Assembly (NCBI GenBank): GCA_021014945.1
Contig: MU266407.1
Location: 1-64,000 of the forward strand
Direction: 5' to 3'
Source of the DNA: Leucogyrophana mollusca
Lineage: Eukaryota; Basidiomycota; Agaricomycetes; Boletales
Length of the DNA: 64,000 nt
Part shown: positions 21,164 to 33,467 of the stretch, in pieces
Layout of the letters: the number at the start of each line of letters is the position of its first letter
Position numbering within the stretch: position 1 is the first letter of the stretch
Made by a program: the position numbers and the translations under genes
Notes under the pieces: model-generated
Databases searched by the model: none
What the model was told of the DNA's origin: nothing
Seen by the model: only the letters and a program-made list of their open reading frames with translations

Positions 21164-22570
21164 TTAGCATGACTTGGGAGGGTAGCTGATTCCGTTGGAG
21201 GGACAGGCCGATGATTTAGGGGAGTCTGCAATGTATAAGTATTTGGTTAAATTACAAAACTTGAAGTGCGTACCGATCAAGGTGAAGTCGCCATCAACCA
21301 CAGATCCCCTCAAGTTAAAATACCAACTGATTCTGTTAAGCGTAGATCCGTCACAACCCAGAGCAGGGATGTGCTAGGACATAAACATCGTGAGTGCTCC
21401 ATAATGCATAGAAGAAACACACATACTCCAGAGCTAGTCTGTAGAGCCGCGGTCAAGTCGCGCAGACTATAGGTCTGATCACTGGAGGGGATGATACCGG
21501 TACTTTCAAGCCAAGCGTAAGTAGGGAGTGTCTGGAAAAGGCTGACAGCAGTTTTATAGAACGCAACAGCCTATTGACTGATATCAGAAAAAATGTCCAA
21601 TACCCTTAAAACGGAATCATTCAAACCTCGGCGCCCTGGGGACTGCCAGCTGGGAGACAGGCAACCTCAAGAGTGCTACGAGGGAGACATGAGCATCCTT
21701 ACTATGCGCCGAAAGCTTTTGTTGCGAGTACCTGTAGCAAGTACCATGTGTGGCCCATTCGTGCTGAATTCTTCATCATTAAATTCGCGTTCCACGAAAG
21801 TAGAAGTGAACCACAAACCTCCCACAGCTCTTCGTTGTTTCCATTTATATTGACCCAGTACTGAGATACAACTCAATCAGATGAGAGACAGCTATCCGCG
21901 ACACTCAACTCACCGTCTCCATGAAGGAAAGCGTATCGCTAGCACCTTGGTCGACAAGAAGCTAATAAACATTGTGTCACATTTTTCGCGCGAGCACTAC
22001 AACAACTTACAGTCGGTATATCTGTGTAGTCACGGGAGGGATCGCAGTTCTCCTGATAGGTGCCGTCACAGCTGTGATTCAAGTTAGCAGCCATTTTGGC
22101 ACTCTTCGCATGGCCCTGGTATCAGGAACCCACTTGTCTGGCCACAGACCTGCGCACACAACGGTGTACTATGAGTCGATTATAATTGAACACCTTAAAG
22201 GGCATTGGACTAACCGTGAATGGTCCAGCTATCAGAGGGGCCAGTTGACGGGTTTGTGTCCCAGAACTATGTGCGAGTCATTCGTATGGCCGAGAAGGCC
22301 CTCTGAGGACCCACCTGTGTTTGTAAAAGCAGGCCCTAGAAGGACGCAACATAAGTAGCTAAGATGCGTTTCTGCCAGTGAGGGATTCGTGAATACGCTT
22401 ACTCCTGGATATTCCGTGCAGCAGGTGTCAACAGCGGAGGTGTTGTAGCATGAAGCAGGACCAGATGTAGGACAGCCTGAGCTGATCCTCTTGAATAGGT
22501 TCATAGCCTCTACCGAAGTGCGGGCCGCTGAAGACCCGAGCAACGACAAGAGGACGATTGAAGGCAGCAT
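21164..22570 (-). CDS. Secreted T2-family ribonuclease, paralogue A
   Basis: The protein is 264 aa from 12 exons: 22570-22403, 22335-22315, 22266-22215, 22149-22134, 22071-22011, 21961-21914, 21860-21819, 21762-21731, 21675-21627, 21570-21427, 21373-21274 and 21225-21164. A signal peptide (MLPSIVLLSLLGSSAA) targets it for secretion. Active-site segment CAS I is TIHGLWPD, and CAS II is ELWEHEWATHGTC. The two catalytic histidines and the glutamate are present, but the lysine normally before the second histidine (HExxKHG in RNase Rh) is threonine here. Cysteines match fungal RNase T2. One codon is missing at the exon 10 end relative to its paralogues. The exon layout is identical to the other two copies, which supports tandem duplication. 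Confidence 0.9.
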
Positions 22571-23074
22571 TATGAACTCTGGGCGGGGTCAGCGTCGGAT
22601 GAGTTCAGTACGGACAACCGGTACTTCGAGGATCCTCCACGGACCCCTTTATACATACAGGAAGCGAATAGAGCCCTGCAACTGCTTCCACTAGCGCAAG
22701 CTAGTCTCTTACAATTAAGTCGGGTACGCTGGCAGGTAGTGTCGCGTGGCAGCAAGCACATACGTATCGTTTGGCAGTTAGATCACGACTGTAGTTTGAG
22801 CAGTCCAGCGCCTAGAAACAAATGCGTATGAGTCTCGACGTTGCAAGACGCATCGTCCAGAAACATACGCACACGCGGTCATTAACATTGCACGCTGTTC
22901 TGGCTCAACTTGCAAGTTCGGTGACATTTTACAGTCGACGTGTGTACCGCAAGCTCAATCCTTTGAACTCCTTGTCGCAAATTCATTCTGAAAAGATTCA
23001 ATTGTCCCACACTGATACATTAAGTGCTCGCTGGTGCGAGAGTACCACAACTCCTTAATTTAAGCTTAAGTTGT

Positions 23075-24441
23075 TTATGAAGATTGCTTGGGTAGGTACT
23101 GGATACCGCTCGAAGGGCAGCTCGAGGACTCGGGCGAATCTGTGAGGGCATGTTAGCAGAAGTTCAACCAACCAAGGTCTGAAACATACTAATCGGGACG
23201 AAATCGCCATCAATCACAGATCCCCTCAAGTTGAAATACCAGCTGATCTCGTCGAGCTCGGATCCATCACAACCCAGGGCGGGGGTGTACTGGGGATATC
23301 AACACGATGAGTCTTCGGACGCATAATTAAAGAAACAAACATACTCCTCCAGAACCAGTCGAGAGAGCTGACGTCAGCTCTGACAGAGTAAAAGTCTGGT
23401 CTGAGGTGGGAGTGATGCCGGCGTCCGCGAGCCAAGTGTAGGTAGGAAGTGTTTGGAAAAGCCTCACGACAGTCTCGAAGAACGCAACGGCCTAGTTACT
23501 GAGATCAAAAACTGCAGATTCAGAAACGAAGGGTTCGCACCTCGGCGCCCGCGGGGCTACCACTTGGGAGACAGGAAACTTCGAGCGTGCTGCGAAGAGA
23601 AGTAAGTATCGCCGAAAGAGAGGAGATATCGTCGCGTGTACCTGTAGCATGTGCCATGTGTGGCCCATTCATGCTGCATTTCTTATCAGTAAAGTTACGA
23701 ATATCCATTTCGAGTTACATACCTCCCAGAGTTCTTCGCTGGTACCGTCATCGTTAAGCCAGTACTAAAACCAGATTGATCAGCTCGTTGTAACATTCAT
23801 GGATAGTGCTCGAATCACCTGCTGCATGTAGTCGAGAGTAGAGGTAGCATTCTGACTAGTGAGAAGCTATCCAAAATTTTCAGCGCGTTGTCGATGAACC
23901 ATTGAAATGACATACAGCTGTGATATTCGTGTAGTCGCGGGAAGGATCACAGTCCTCGGTGTAGGTACCGTCGCAGCTGATATCGGAAGTTAAGCACTCA
24001 ACACATCCTGACACTGATAAACCAACTTGTCTGGCCACAGCCCTGCGCCAAAGCGTGAGTCATGGTCCTACTTAATTAAATACAATGGACCGACCATGAA
24101 TCGTCCAGCTGTCGGCAGGACTGCCTGCAACATCTGTGTCCCAGAACTACATATGGGAAGTCAGTCATATGGCGGACAAAGAGGAAAACCAAAACATACC
24201 TGGGTTTGCAGTATCAGACCCTAAGAAAGTAAAATTAGGGGTCAATACATGAAACATTCCTTAGTTGACTTACTCCCGGGTACTCAGTGCAGCAGGTATT
24301 GACAGCCGTCGTGTTATGGCATGAAAGAGGACCAGCGGTTCCGCAGCTTGAGCTGATCCTCTTGAACAGATCCATGGGATTCACCGAAGTACGGGCCAAC
24401 GAAGACCCCAGCAAGAACAAGAGGACGAAGGAGGATAACAT
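23075..24441 (-). CDS. Secreted T2-family ribonuclease, paralogue B
   Basis: The protein is 266 aa from exons 24441-24274, 24220-24200, 24146-24095, 24042-24027, 23976-23916, 23866-23819, 23764-23723, 23673-23642, 23589-23541, 23491-23345, 23289-23190 and 23139-23075. The signal peptide begins MLSSFVLLFLLGSSLA. CAS I is TIHGLWPD and CAS II is ELWEHEWATHGTC, again with Thr where the family usually has Lys. The frame is open throughout and splice sites are canonical, so it is likely expressed. Compared with copy C it is shorter at the C-terminus, ending QYLPKQSS. The enzyme is expected to cut single-stranded RNA extracellularly or in vacuoles; the effect of the Lys change on turnover is uncertain. 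Confidence 0.9.
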
Positions 24442-25224
24442 GATGATCTGCGAATGGGGTGGTGCTTGATGAGTTCAATACCTAGACGTTCCCCCTCCAT
24501 ATTTATACACGAAAAGAATAACTATAATGCTCCATTGGTGCGAGGTAAAAGTTGCGTTTCCTACTTGAACCGCGTGTAGGTGTCAGAAATACCGGACATT
24601 CGTAGGTTTCGCCCCCGTCCAGGCAGCCGAACATGAGAAGTCTTGAAAGGTATCACATGTCGCACGTTGGTTCTAGCACGAACTGCAAACCACTCGGATA
24701 GAACTTTCAGTGAAAGGCTGTTGACAAGTGTATTTTTACACAGGCACGAGAAGCTCTACAGGAGCTATGAACATTCTGGAGCACGCTGTGGCAAAGTGGT
24801 AAGCATGGTCAGACCTCATGAAGGTGTCGTTGTCCGATAGCAAGGAAGAGGTAGAAACCCACCAGTGCTGTGATTTTGATGGACTTCCATTCTCCATGGT
24901 CACCCAAATGGAACAGACAACGTCGATTGTGATGGAAAAGATCCAGTCCTCTGAAGTTGTTCAGCCACATGCAGCATTTTTGTGTGGGAATTGTGTTCTT
25001 CGTGCTGAAAATTGTTGGACGCTTTCATCAAGCTTCAAGTCTAAATATGTAGGGAACTGACCAACACTTCTTGATCACGCTTTTTTTTTTACTCCAGATG
25101 GCAGCGGTGCCGAGTGAACTATTGCTATCGCAATCATGAATCTTCGTTGTTACATAGTAAGTACATTGGAGGGTATTCTTGTGCAAGCTTAAAGGCATCT
25201 CAGCTTCCCAAGTCGACCTTTGTA

Positions 25225-26616
25225 CTAGTACGACTTGGAGGAAGACTGCCTGGGTGGATACTTGATACCGCTTGAGGGGCAGCTTGACGACTGAGGGGAG
25301 TCTGCAGCATCGTGTTAGTAGGCGATCAGCCTGACGGGGATGAAAACATACTGATGGGTACGAATTCGCCGTTAATCAATGATCCCTTCAAGTTATAGTA
25401 CCAGCTGATCGAGTTAAGGTTCCCAGATTGACAGCCCAAGGCGGGGGTGTACTGGAACCACAGATATCGTGAGTATTCGCACCCGCGCATCAAAGAAATC
25501 AACATACTCCTCCGGAACCTTTCTTGAGAGCTGCCGTCAACTCGGACAATGTATAGGTCTTGCTCGACGAGGGGGTGATACCAGCGTTTGCGAGCCAAGT
25601 ATAAGTGGGGAGGGTCTTGAATAGCTTGACGACAGTCTCGAAGAATGCGACGGCCTGATCAACGCGGTCAGATTTTTTCGGTTGTTCGAGGACGAAGAAG
25701 TCTATACCTCAGCGCCCTTGGGGCTATTCTTTGGGAGACAGGAGGTCTCGAGAGTGCTGAAACGTAAGATATGAGTGTGAATCAAAGGAAGGTTTGCCGT
25801 TGGATGTACCTGTAGCACGTTCCGTGCTTGGACCATTCGTGCTGCAAGTCTTGTCAGTAAAGTTGCGTGCGTAAAACGGGACGAATCCACAGACCTCCCA
25901 GAGTTCCTCGCTGGATCCAGCGTTGTTGAGCCAGTACTATAATCCAACACGGTCAGATCAATGCGGCGGTTAGACGACTCGAATTACCTTCTTCATGTAC
26001 TCGAGCGTGGAGCCAGCATTCTGAGCCGTGAGCAGCTAAACATACCTGTGAGTCCAATGTCTGGTGAAAGCACAGCGATGACCTACAGAAGCAATATCCT
26101 TGTAGCTACGGGAGGGATCGCAGCTGCTCTTATAGGTGCCGTCGCAACTAACATCGATAGTTCAGTACCCATTGACTGATTTTGCCACTGGCACACCCAC
26201 TTGTCTGGCCACAACCCTGTACGAAGATGTGAGATCATGACGGCCTCATTGAGGAAATACTATGGACTAACCGTGAATCGTCCAGCTGTCATCAGGGCTG
26301 CCAGCAACATCAGTGTCCCAGAACTAAATACGGACGAGGTCATTCACGCGACCGCGAGAGTGATATAAAGAGTCGCATACCTGGGTTTGCAGGAGTAGAC
26401 CCTAAGCAACAAGGTCAGGGGCGAAGTACAGCCATCATTTGTGGATTTACTTACTCCGGGGTATTCAGTGCAGCAGGTGTTGACAGCGGTGGTGTTATGG
26501 CACGAAGCAGGGCCAGAGGTAGAACAGGAGCCGAAGTTCTTGAACAACTCCAAGGGATCCACCGGAGTGGCCATTGCAGACCCTAGCAAGGACAGGAGGA
26601 CGAATGAAGACAGCAT
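25225..26616 (-). CDS. Secreted T2-family ribonuclease, paralogue C
   Basis: The protein is 268 aa from exons 26616-26455, 26401-26381, 26323-26272, 26216-26201 (16 nt), 26147-26087, 26035-25988, 25936-25895, 25841-25810, 25756-25708, 25654-25508, 25451-25352 and 25301-25225. The signal peptide is MLSSFVLLSLLGSAMA. Both catalytic segments are canonical: TIHGLWPD and ELWEHEWSKHGTC, including the lysine lost in copies A and B. This copy is therefore the best candidate for a fully active RNase of the Rh/Le2 type, likely used for extracellular RNA scavenging of phosphate. It is the most 5' copy of the minus-strand trio. Confidence 0.93.
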
Positions 26617-27666
26617 GATGATCTGATTCTCCGGGCGGAAGACTGTCGGGTGAGGGCAACTCCTCCATGATCACCTCCGCATTTATACGCGAACGGGATG
26701 AGCTCGTCTGAGCAGGTAGCTTGATCGCAATGAAGACTTGAGTTTTGAACCGCATGCATCTGTCAAAAACATCAAGTTTCCTATGTCAAAATGCTGTTAT
26801 CTTTCATTTGCTCGAAGACGGCCGAACATGGCCCACACGAGTTTCTGTCTGATCATAGTCTGATCATGCACACACTGGCCACAAAACAGCATGACGTCGG
26901 GAAACAATCGCAAGGCACACACACATCGTCGCTTCAGTATGCTTTTTATAGAGATTTGATCGGGCTTAACGAGCGGAAAGCTCGGAAACGGCCCCGCACC
27001 CATACTGTCGCTAGACTGCACAGGACTGCACTCCGATTGCCATCAACGTCCAATGTTGGAGAGATAATATCGCTGCCCCACTCCAGCGCGGACCCGCCTC
27101 TGGCCTTCAAGATGGTAACAGTCTAGAACTAATATGAATCAACTACAGTAGGAACTCACCACGTTCATAACTATGTAAATCTCTGGATAGAGAGGCGGTA
27201 CATAGCACCACATTGTCCTGTCCCCATAACCTTGCTCGATAGCAAAAGCCATGCGTTTGTAAAGCTATCGGGGGACGCCAAAATCGCTGCTAAGCAGGTT
27301 ACCGGGATTTACGCCTGAAGGTTCTTCTGCGGCCAGCACCGGATAAAGACACCGGAAAGAGTCCGGCCGATCTGTCAAACCAGTCGCGTATGCAAAGTAC
27401 ATATGCGTAAAGTAGGTTCAGAGCAAGTCGACTCGCGCGTGGCCCCAAGGCCAGGGATGCCTTGAATTCCTCTACGCAACCATCTACGATCTACATATCA
27501 CAAGTAAAGAGTGTGTCTGCCTATTAGACCTTTGCGTACAAATAATTACAGCCCTCGGAAATACAACTTGTTCCACTTGTCTAGCTAAATCAGCGCATGT
27601 CCATTGGCTTACGATGCGGCGAATTTTCGCTTCGCTTTCAAACTCGGTGCGTAGACTCAGGATGGT
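26617..27666. other. Intergenic region, no gene seen
   Basis: This is the upstream region of RNase T2 copy C and the downstream region of the RTA1 gene. Short frames only. A promoter for copy C must lie at its left end, but no confident TATA was identified beyond AT-rich tracts near 26680. Confidence 0.5.
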
Positions 27667-29171
27667 CTACGAGGTTCTCTCGCCGCGACCTTCCTCTTCG
27701 GCACCGCCGCTCACGGACATGCTGGTGGTAGGCCGAGACGGATATAGAAGTGCTCCGGGATGCGTGAAGTTGAGGGTGAATATAGCCAAAGTCACCATCG
27801 CACCATCAAGGACGTCTGTGGCGAACGAGGGTCGCTGTTAGCCGCCGAATATCTCGCATTTTGACACAGAATTGAACCCACTGAAGTAAACCTGGGTGGA
27901 TATGATCGGTCCAGCAAAGCCGTTGGCCAACTCTATCGTACGGTATACAGAACTGATATCAAGTTAGCACGGATCGACCGCGACGTAATTCAAATAAAAA
28001 TACCACGCACCGAATGAATATGCAAGTAGTGTCAAAAAGCAGGCCCATGATCATGAATTTCATCTTTCGGTCGACCACTTCTCCATCTCGTTCCTTTTCC
28101 ATAGACGTCGACTTGTCAACTTTTCGGAGAGGCGAATCCGAAAAAAAGCGCAGGAAGAATTCCCCGGCACATGCCACATAGACTGCGATAGAGACTGATG
28201 GAGCACATCAACAGATGAAATTCAGGGAAATAGAGCGAGCAGCATACCCATCTGTGCAACGATACCTCCCAGCATGATATTACCACCCTGACCATGAACA
28301 CCTTTAAACGCCTACCCGGAATATGCAAGGCTCGTCGCACTCACGTTATCAGGGTTCTGCCCCTTATTGACAGCGAAGGCGGCCTGGGCCCCTCCAACGG
28401 CTTGGACAACGAGGCAGGCCACATCCTGACGTCAATCAGCACAGTGGCCATCGCTACCGGCCACATAACACTCACGAACGAACAGAAAATGATAGTGTCT
28501 GTAAGGTGATCAGATGGTGAATTTTGGAAAGGAAAAACCACTTGTACTCACACCATTTCGGCGTCAGACGGCTGTAGCGAGTTCCAAGTCGCCCTATGAT
28601 TTTTCCTAGAATGATAAAATTGGCCGCTACGAGGGGGGTAGGAGCTAGAATGGTTCCAACAAGTCTGAGAAGGTACGTTCAGTATGTGAAGTCAGCCTAA
28701 GATCGCAACGGTGAACCTACTGGATTTCGTAGGGAATTAGAAGATGTGGGCTTTTGCTGGACCACAGTCTGGCGCTCCAGCCCAGGATCTCCATAACACC
28801 AGCGAACACCGCTGTCGGGAACAGCCACCACAGCCTATACTTGATGCTCTGGCAAAAGTGGAGCACTTCGTTACATTCGAACAGTTACGACGAGTGAGAA
28901 TGAGCATCATGCAATGTGTCGAAGGGGTCATCCTTACAGGTTGAGATGCTATACAAGGCAACAAACTGCAAAGTTTCGTGAGTTAAACGGCAATTAAGTG
29001 TCATAGATGGTGGTGAGGGCTTACCAGGGCGCAGATCCATTCGGTAGGAACGTAGTGGTATGGACCAATTTTGTTCACGGTCGTCGCTGCATGCATGAGA
29101 CGGGGCTGAGATCACGAAGCACCTACTGTCAGGCGGATCGATGACTTACGAATTGTTGTCGTCGAGTTCAT
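27667..29171 (-). CDS. RTA1-family lipid-translocating exporter (Rsb1-like)
   Basis: The protein is 313 aa. Exons are 29171-29150, 29086-29025, 28965-28938, 28865-28721, 28664-28552, 28498-28476 (23 nt), 28425-28345, 28311-28248, 28194-28011, 27952-27882 and 27815-27667. RTA1 proteins have seven membrane helices and are linked to sphingoid-base export and azole or stress resistance. Family marks in order: PYHYVPTEWICAL, QSIKYRLWWLFPTA, LAPTPLVAANFIILG, LVVQAVGGAQAA, GGNIMLGGIVAQM, FIRSVYRTIELANGF and VLDGAMVTLAIFTLNFTHPG. Each exon joins in phase, though the intron at 28312-28344 is only 33 nt, which is short for fungi. The C-terminal tail is short, charged and cytoplasmic. Confidence 0.88.
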
Positions 29172-30992
29172 CGCGGAACGCTTGTGAAAGCTGCAAGGAG
29201 TGGTTGGGTGGGTGGTATTATTGCTCAGATTCTTTGAGCCTTAATATTTGGGGGTGAGGAGTGGGAAACGCGGACAAGGCTCGTCGAAGCCAATCGATCT
29301 AGAGCTGGACCCGGAGCCAGTGAGGAAAGAGCTCAATACTCGTCATCCAACCAGTGAACCGCAGCATTTGTTGTTCTGTACCTCTGCGGACCGATAGGAA
29401 TCACGTTCTATGCACTCATCCTATTGGTTACAGCTACACAGCAAAATCCGTTTTTGACAGGGCCTCGGGCAACCTTCGGGAAATCATTCAGCAGCAGCCA
29501 ATCAGATGCTTCTCAGCGTTACCGTTGTTCGGGCGCTTAGATATTGACTGTAGTGCTCCAAGAGAATCCAGGAGCAAGCGGTTATAGATATCGTGATGTT
29601 CGGACGGCGGAAGACCTTGACCTGCGAAATATGTTGGTGGCGTGCTCGGAGAGGGAGAAGAAGGCCATCATAACCAGGCACCAGTTTGTTGGGAAAACAT
29701 TCGCAGCACCGATTTGGAGCCCGTTGATGATAATCACCGTGCCCAGTGGAAAAGCAAAGATGTCGCGCAAGACTGTCGCACGATGGCCGAGTGTGTTGGG
29801 CGCGGCTCTGCGAAATTGCTACCAATCGGAATCAATAATCCGTGAACTAAAATGGCAACTCTAGTGTTTGACCCCCCAATACCACATTCTCGCGCACCCC
29901 CACCACCCACCTCTGTGCATGTTATTCTCGGGGAGAGCCTCCAGCTGAAAGTGACTGTAGGGCAGGAGATGTTGGCAATGAATCATCAGGCTAATGCTTT
30001 TCCGTAATGAAAGGGGTTCCCTGGGGCGAGCCCCAACCGTGAGCAAGATAGGCTAAAACAGTACCATTCGTTATTCGAAGACGAATATTGTGCACCACAG
30101 TTTACCGACGCTTGAGCATTTCCGCGGGATTGCAACCATATCCGAACGCGATGCTGCGATGGCGGGGACCTGGGGAGAAACATTATTTGCGGAATAAGTG
30201 CACAAGAGGGCCGAGAATGTTGTCGGAACGCACAACCACTGGTTTCCACCCCTCCAACTCGCTCCCGGCCGGAGGTCTCACTCTGATGGGCCCTTTCCCC
30301 ACTCTTCCCAGGGAACTATATCGCCATTCTCCACGCTACGCGCACCCGGCGGGATCAACTCTGGACAACTTATCGCGGGTTGGCACAAATGTTTTGCACA
30401 TCTGGGCTTCACGGTTGCATCAATTGAAAGCCAAACTCTACGAGTCTCAGAGCTTCGCGTGGCACGGAGCCCGGTACCGTGGCAGCAAATCACAGCGAGG
30501 TCTCTGCCCCCCACGCGAATACCATAAGCATTCCAGAGATAGCTCTGGTCAGGGGGCGAATGTGATTCGCCACTCAGTTGACTGGCGAGGTAGCCGAGGT
30601 AAATGTCGTGGGCTCGACTCTCGAGATCGAGGCGAGGCGATCGTAGTGGATGAGGGAATGGACCGGTCTAACCATCGCAAAGTCTCATTGCCACGGATGC
30701 GGAAATATAGCACGGAAATGTGGCTGAACAGCAGAGATGCACGGAGGACTGCGCTTTGGAGATGTGAATCCATGAATCTAGGCGGTTGCCCAAGGTGAGC
30801 TTCAACCCACAAGGAACAAAAGCAGAAATGGCAACACAGGTGTGCACAGGTCACCATCTGGTCCTAAGGATCTCCGCGGCACTGCGATTGCACTTCAATC
30901 AACGAAGATTTGAGGAGAAAAACGTACAATTCGAGGTGTATGTGTACAGCAGGTCTGATCAAGTTGGCCGAGCACGCTGTCAGTATCACTAT
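29172..30992. other. 1.8-kb region without a supported gene
   Basis: Long but motif-free frames on both strands (plus 30088-30798; minus 29502-29825) lack splice-linked partners and look like chance. An old, decayed element cannot be excluded. Confidence 0.45.
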
Positions 30993-31749
30993 TCAGTTCC
31001 ACTTCTTCCACTCGCTCCCAGATGGGGGCTTCACTTCAACAGGTGCTTTCTTCACCTCGTCCCAATTGGTGCTCAGGGTAGTGCCGCCGCTCTCCTGGAA
31101 GCTCTTCATCATTGCACGCCTGGTATCCTCATCTGCGTCGGCAAAGATCTTCTGGAAGAAGGAATTGACAGTGCTGTCCCCGCCGACGTTGGGATCCTCG
31201 TCGGACGTCTTTTCTTTTTCGCCGGAGAGAATCTCCGTTGTGATTCCCTCCCAATTCTTTCTTTGCTTGGCGGTGGCAGATGCTGTGGCGGTGGCGGGAG
31301 TGGGTGCGAAGGTCGTCAGAGCTGACACAAGACATGAGTTGAAGCTTAGATGAGAAAGAAAGATGCACCTACGATCAGGAGCGTCTCCCACGAGACCACC
31401 CCAGCGCCCTTGAGCGGCTTTGACCAGACGGATTTCGACCTTGACTTTGCCGACAGTGAAGTCACTCTTGTCAGGGTCGATCTGACCTTTCAGAGGCTGA
31501 AGCTGAAGCGATTTGTCGCCGTGTTGGTAGCTAAGCTATCCAACTGTGAGCATTTTATAAACGACGCGAGAAAGGGGGTCTTACCGCGCGCGGCTCGAAC
31601 TTGACGGAGACTTGGGCAGGATCAGCCCCTCGATCAAATACGGAAAGGGTCAGTTTTTCGTCAGTTTCGTAGAATTCGTGTCTGTCGGAGGAGAAATCGT
31701 TACTGGGATACTGTTTGGAGGGATATATCCCCTACCTGAGAGCTGCCAT
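30993..31749 (-). CDS. SGT1-like co-chaperone (CS and SGS domains, no TPR)
   Basis: The protein is 200 aa from exons 31749-31736 (14 nt), 31681-31585, 31535-31373 and 31321-30993. The N-terminal CS domain (about residues 5-90) starts RHEFYETDEKLTLSVFDRG and contains VSVKFEPRALSYQHGD and VKVEIRLVKAAQGRWGGL, the Hsp90-binding fold of Sgt1/p23. The C-terminal SGS-type region has KNWEGITTEIL, FFQKIFADADEDTRRAMMKS, TLSTNWDEV and ends SEWKKWN. Yeast and plant Sgt1 carry an N-terminal TPR domain that is absent here; CS-SGS-only forms are known in other lineages. The expected role is Hsp90-assisted assembly of SCF ligases and kinetochore factors. The first exon holds only four and two-thirds codons. 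It is divergent from the GST-like gene, with 329 bp between starts. Confidence 0.88.
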
Positions 31750-32078
31750 GATGAGATAGTCGAAAGAAATGGAAAGAAAGATTCATATAACGAGGCGGCG
31801 AGGGTCAGAATTTTCTAGTATTGCAGTCACGTGCAGCCCTCAAAGCCTTGCAGAAGCATCCGAGGCGCATTACTCTTACTTCAATACTCGTTCCGAGTCA
31901 AAGACCAGCATGATGGGTTACCAGCAACAGTCCTCAAAAGCTTGCCATTATGGTTGGCGACGAAATGTCCCAAACATCCTCACGTACTGACTCCGATTTT
32001 GTTACCAAAGAGCGACAAACATGTTGCCTGTAAACGACGTCACCGCTCTATATGCCTTTGGGTCAGATTGTGACCACC
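31750..32078. promoter_or_regulatory. Shared divergent promoter region
   Basis: This 329-bp gap separates the starts of the SGT1-like gene (minus) and the GST-like gene (plus). No clear TATA; it contains a CACGTG at about 31829, a common bHLH-factor site. Confidence 0.4.
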
Positions 32079-33467
32079 ATGAGCTCTCCACAGACGATAC
32101 CCAAGGCTGTTCTCTACCATAGTCCAGACTCCGTTTGGTCTGCCACGGGTGAGTAGATATGATGTCTGACCAGTTGCTCTGCTTATCCTCTACCGACACG
32201 CTCCAATTAGCTCTCTTAGCCCTGTGAGCGAGGTCGGGCTGTTTATGGAACCAGTCTTCTCATTTTTACCTTTAGACACGAGAAAGGCTATGGCGACGAT
32301 GAAGTTGGCCTCAGGATAGTCGATCTCAGTAGGTCCAGCACGCTCACGTCGCGCTTGTCAGGGGGGACTGACACCGTCTCCCACAGCAAAGGGAGAGGAA
32401 TATGCACCATCATTCCTCCGCCTTAACCCAAAGGGTGATTATCTGCCCTACTTCTTTCGTCATCGTAACATTCAGATTTCTGTCAGCTACTGTGCCAACC
32501 CTCATCGTTCCCCTGAAGGGCTCACTTGTCCCTGATATCGAAAGCCGCTACAAAGCTATAACAGACATCAAGGTAAGAACTGCTTCAATCCATTGCTTTC
32601 AGTTACTCACGTGCCTTAATTCCATGCTAGTCCCTAGTTGAATTCCTGGACAAGTCCCGCTCCGCCACCTCGCGTACCCATACGACCTCAGCCGCACCAG
32701 CGCCCTCGTTGTCCCCAGCCACCATTGCTTTCGCTACAACGTCCGCGAAAATAATCGATGAAATCCATTCTTCCGATGTATCTCCCGAGACATTGCAGCA
32801 TCTGAACGCTCGCGACCCAGCATCTCTACAGATCCTTGCAAAGTCCTTGGCTCCTACACTGAAGGCAAGGCAAGAGGCGCTGACAGGTTATTTGTCCGAT
32901 AGTGAGGGCGAGGATGCACAAATTTCTGAAAAGACGAGAACCTTTTGGAAGGACAAGAAAACGGCGACGGAGACCTTGTTGGCTGTATTCACTTCTGCCG
33001 AGTCCAGCGGGGATGTAGATGAATACTTTGCGCAGGCGAAGAAAACATGGGAGGCTATAATGCCTCGTTTACTGTTACAGGTGAACAAGGACATCATCGG
33101 ACCTTATGTGTTGGGTATGTCAACTCAAACCCCACCATACTCTATTTTGACGACCACGGTGCTTCAAACAGGTGACCAAGTGTCCGTTGCTGATCTGCAC
33201 CTGAGCGCCTGGCTCACCCATGTGGTCAAGCTATCTGGTGGCAGCATCACAGATAACGGCGACATCGTGATCAAGAAATTGGAAAGACACATTGGGAACG
33301 GGTTCATAGTCCCTGAAGACTTCTTATCCATCGTGGTGCCTGCCCAGAACGAAACCGCGGAGAAACCTGCGCTGCGTAGTAGACTGGCGGCGTTTTGGGA
33401 TGCGATGAAGGAGCGGTCAAGCTGGCAGAAGGTCTATGGTAATCTACAGGTCTTACATGAGTCCTGA
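32079..33467 (+). CDS. Glutathione S-transferase-like protein with divergent C-terminal domain
   Basis: The protein is 349 aa from exons 32079-32148, 32211-32223 (13 nt), 32276-32328, 32387-32434, 32487-32572, 32631-33114 and 33172-33467. The N-terminal thioredoxin-like domain shows LYHSPDSVWSAT, the helix ALLALHEKGYGDDEV, VDLTKGEEYAPSFLRLNPK, then the cis-proline segment ATVPTLIVPL and an ESRYKAITD helix. After a Ser/Thr-rich linker the C-terminal half is helical with GPYVLGDQVSVADLHLSAWLTH, which matches the N-capping and hydrophobic staple region of GST C-domains. It is longer than classic GSTs (about 220 aa) because of an inserted acidic helix region. The substrate is unknown. Skipping the 13-nt exon would break the frame. 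Confidence 0.82.

Noticed and set aside
30088..30798. 236-codon plus-strand frame
   Set aside because: Composition is arginine/serine-rich as in random GC-rich frames, with no motif and no splice-linked neighbour.
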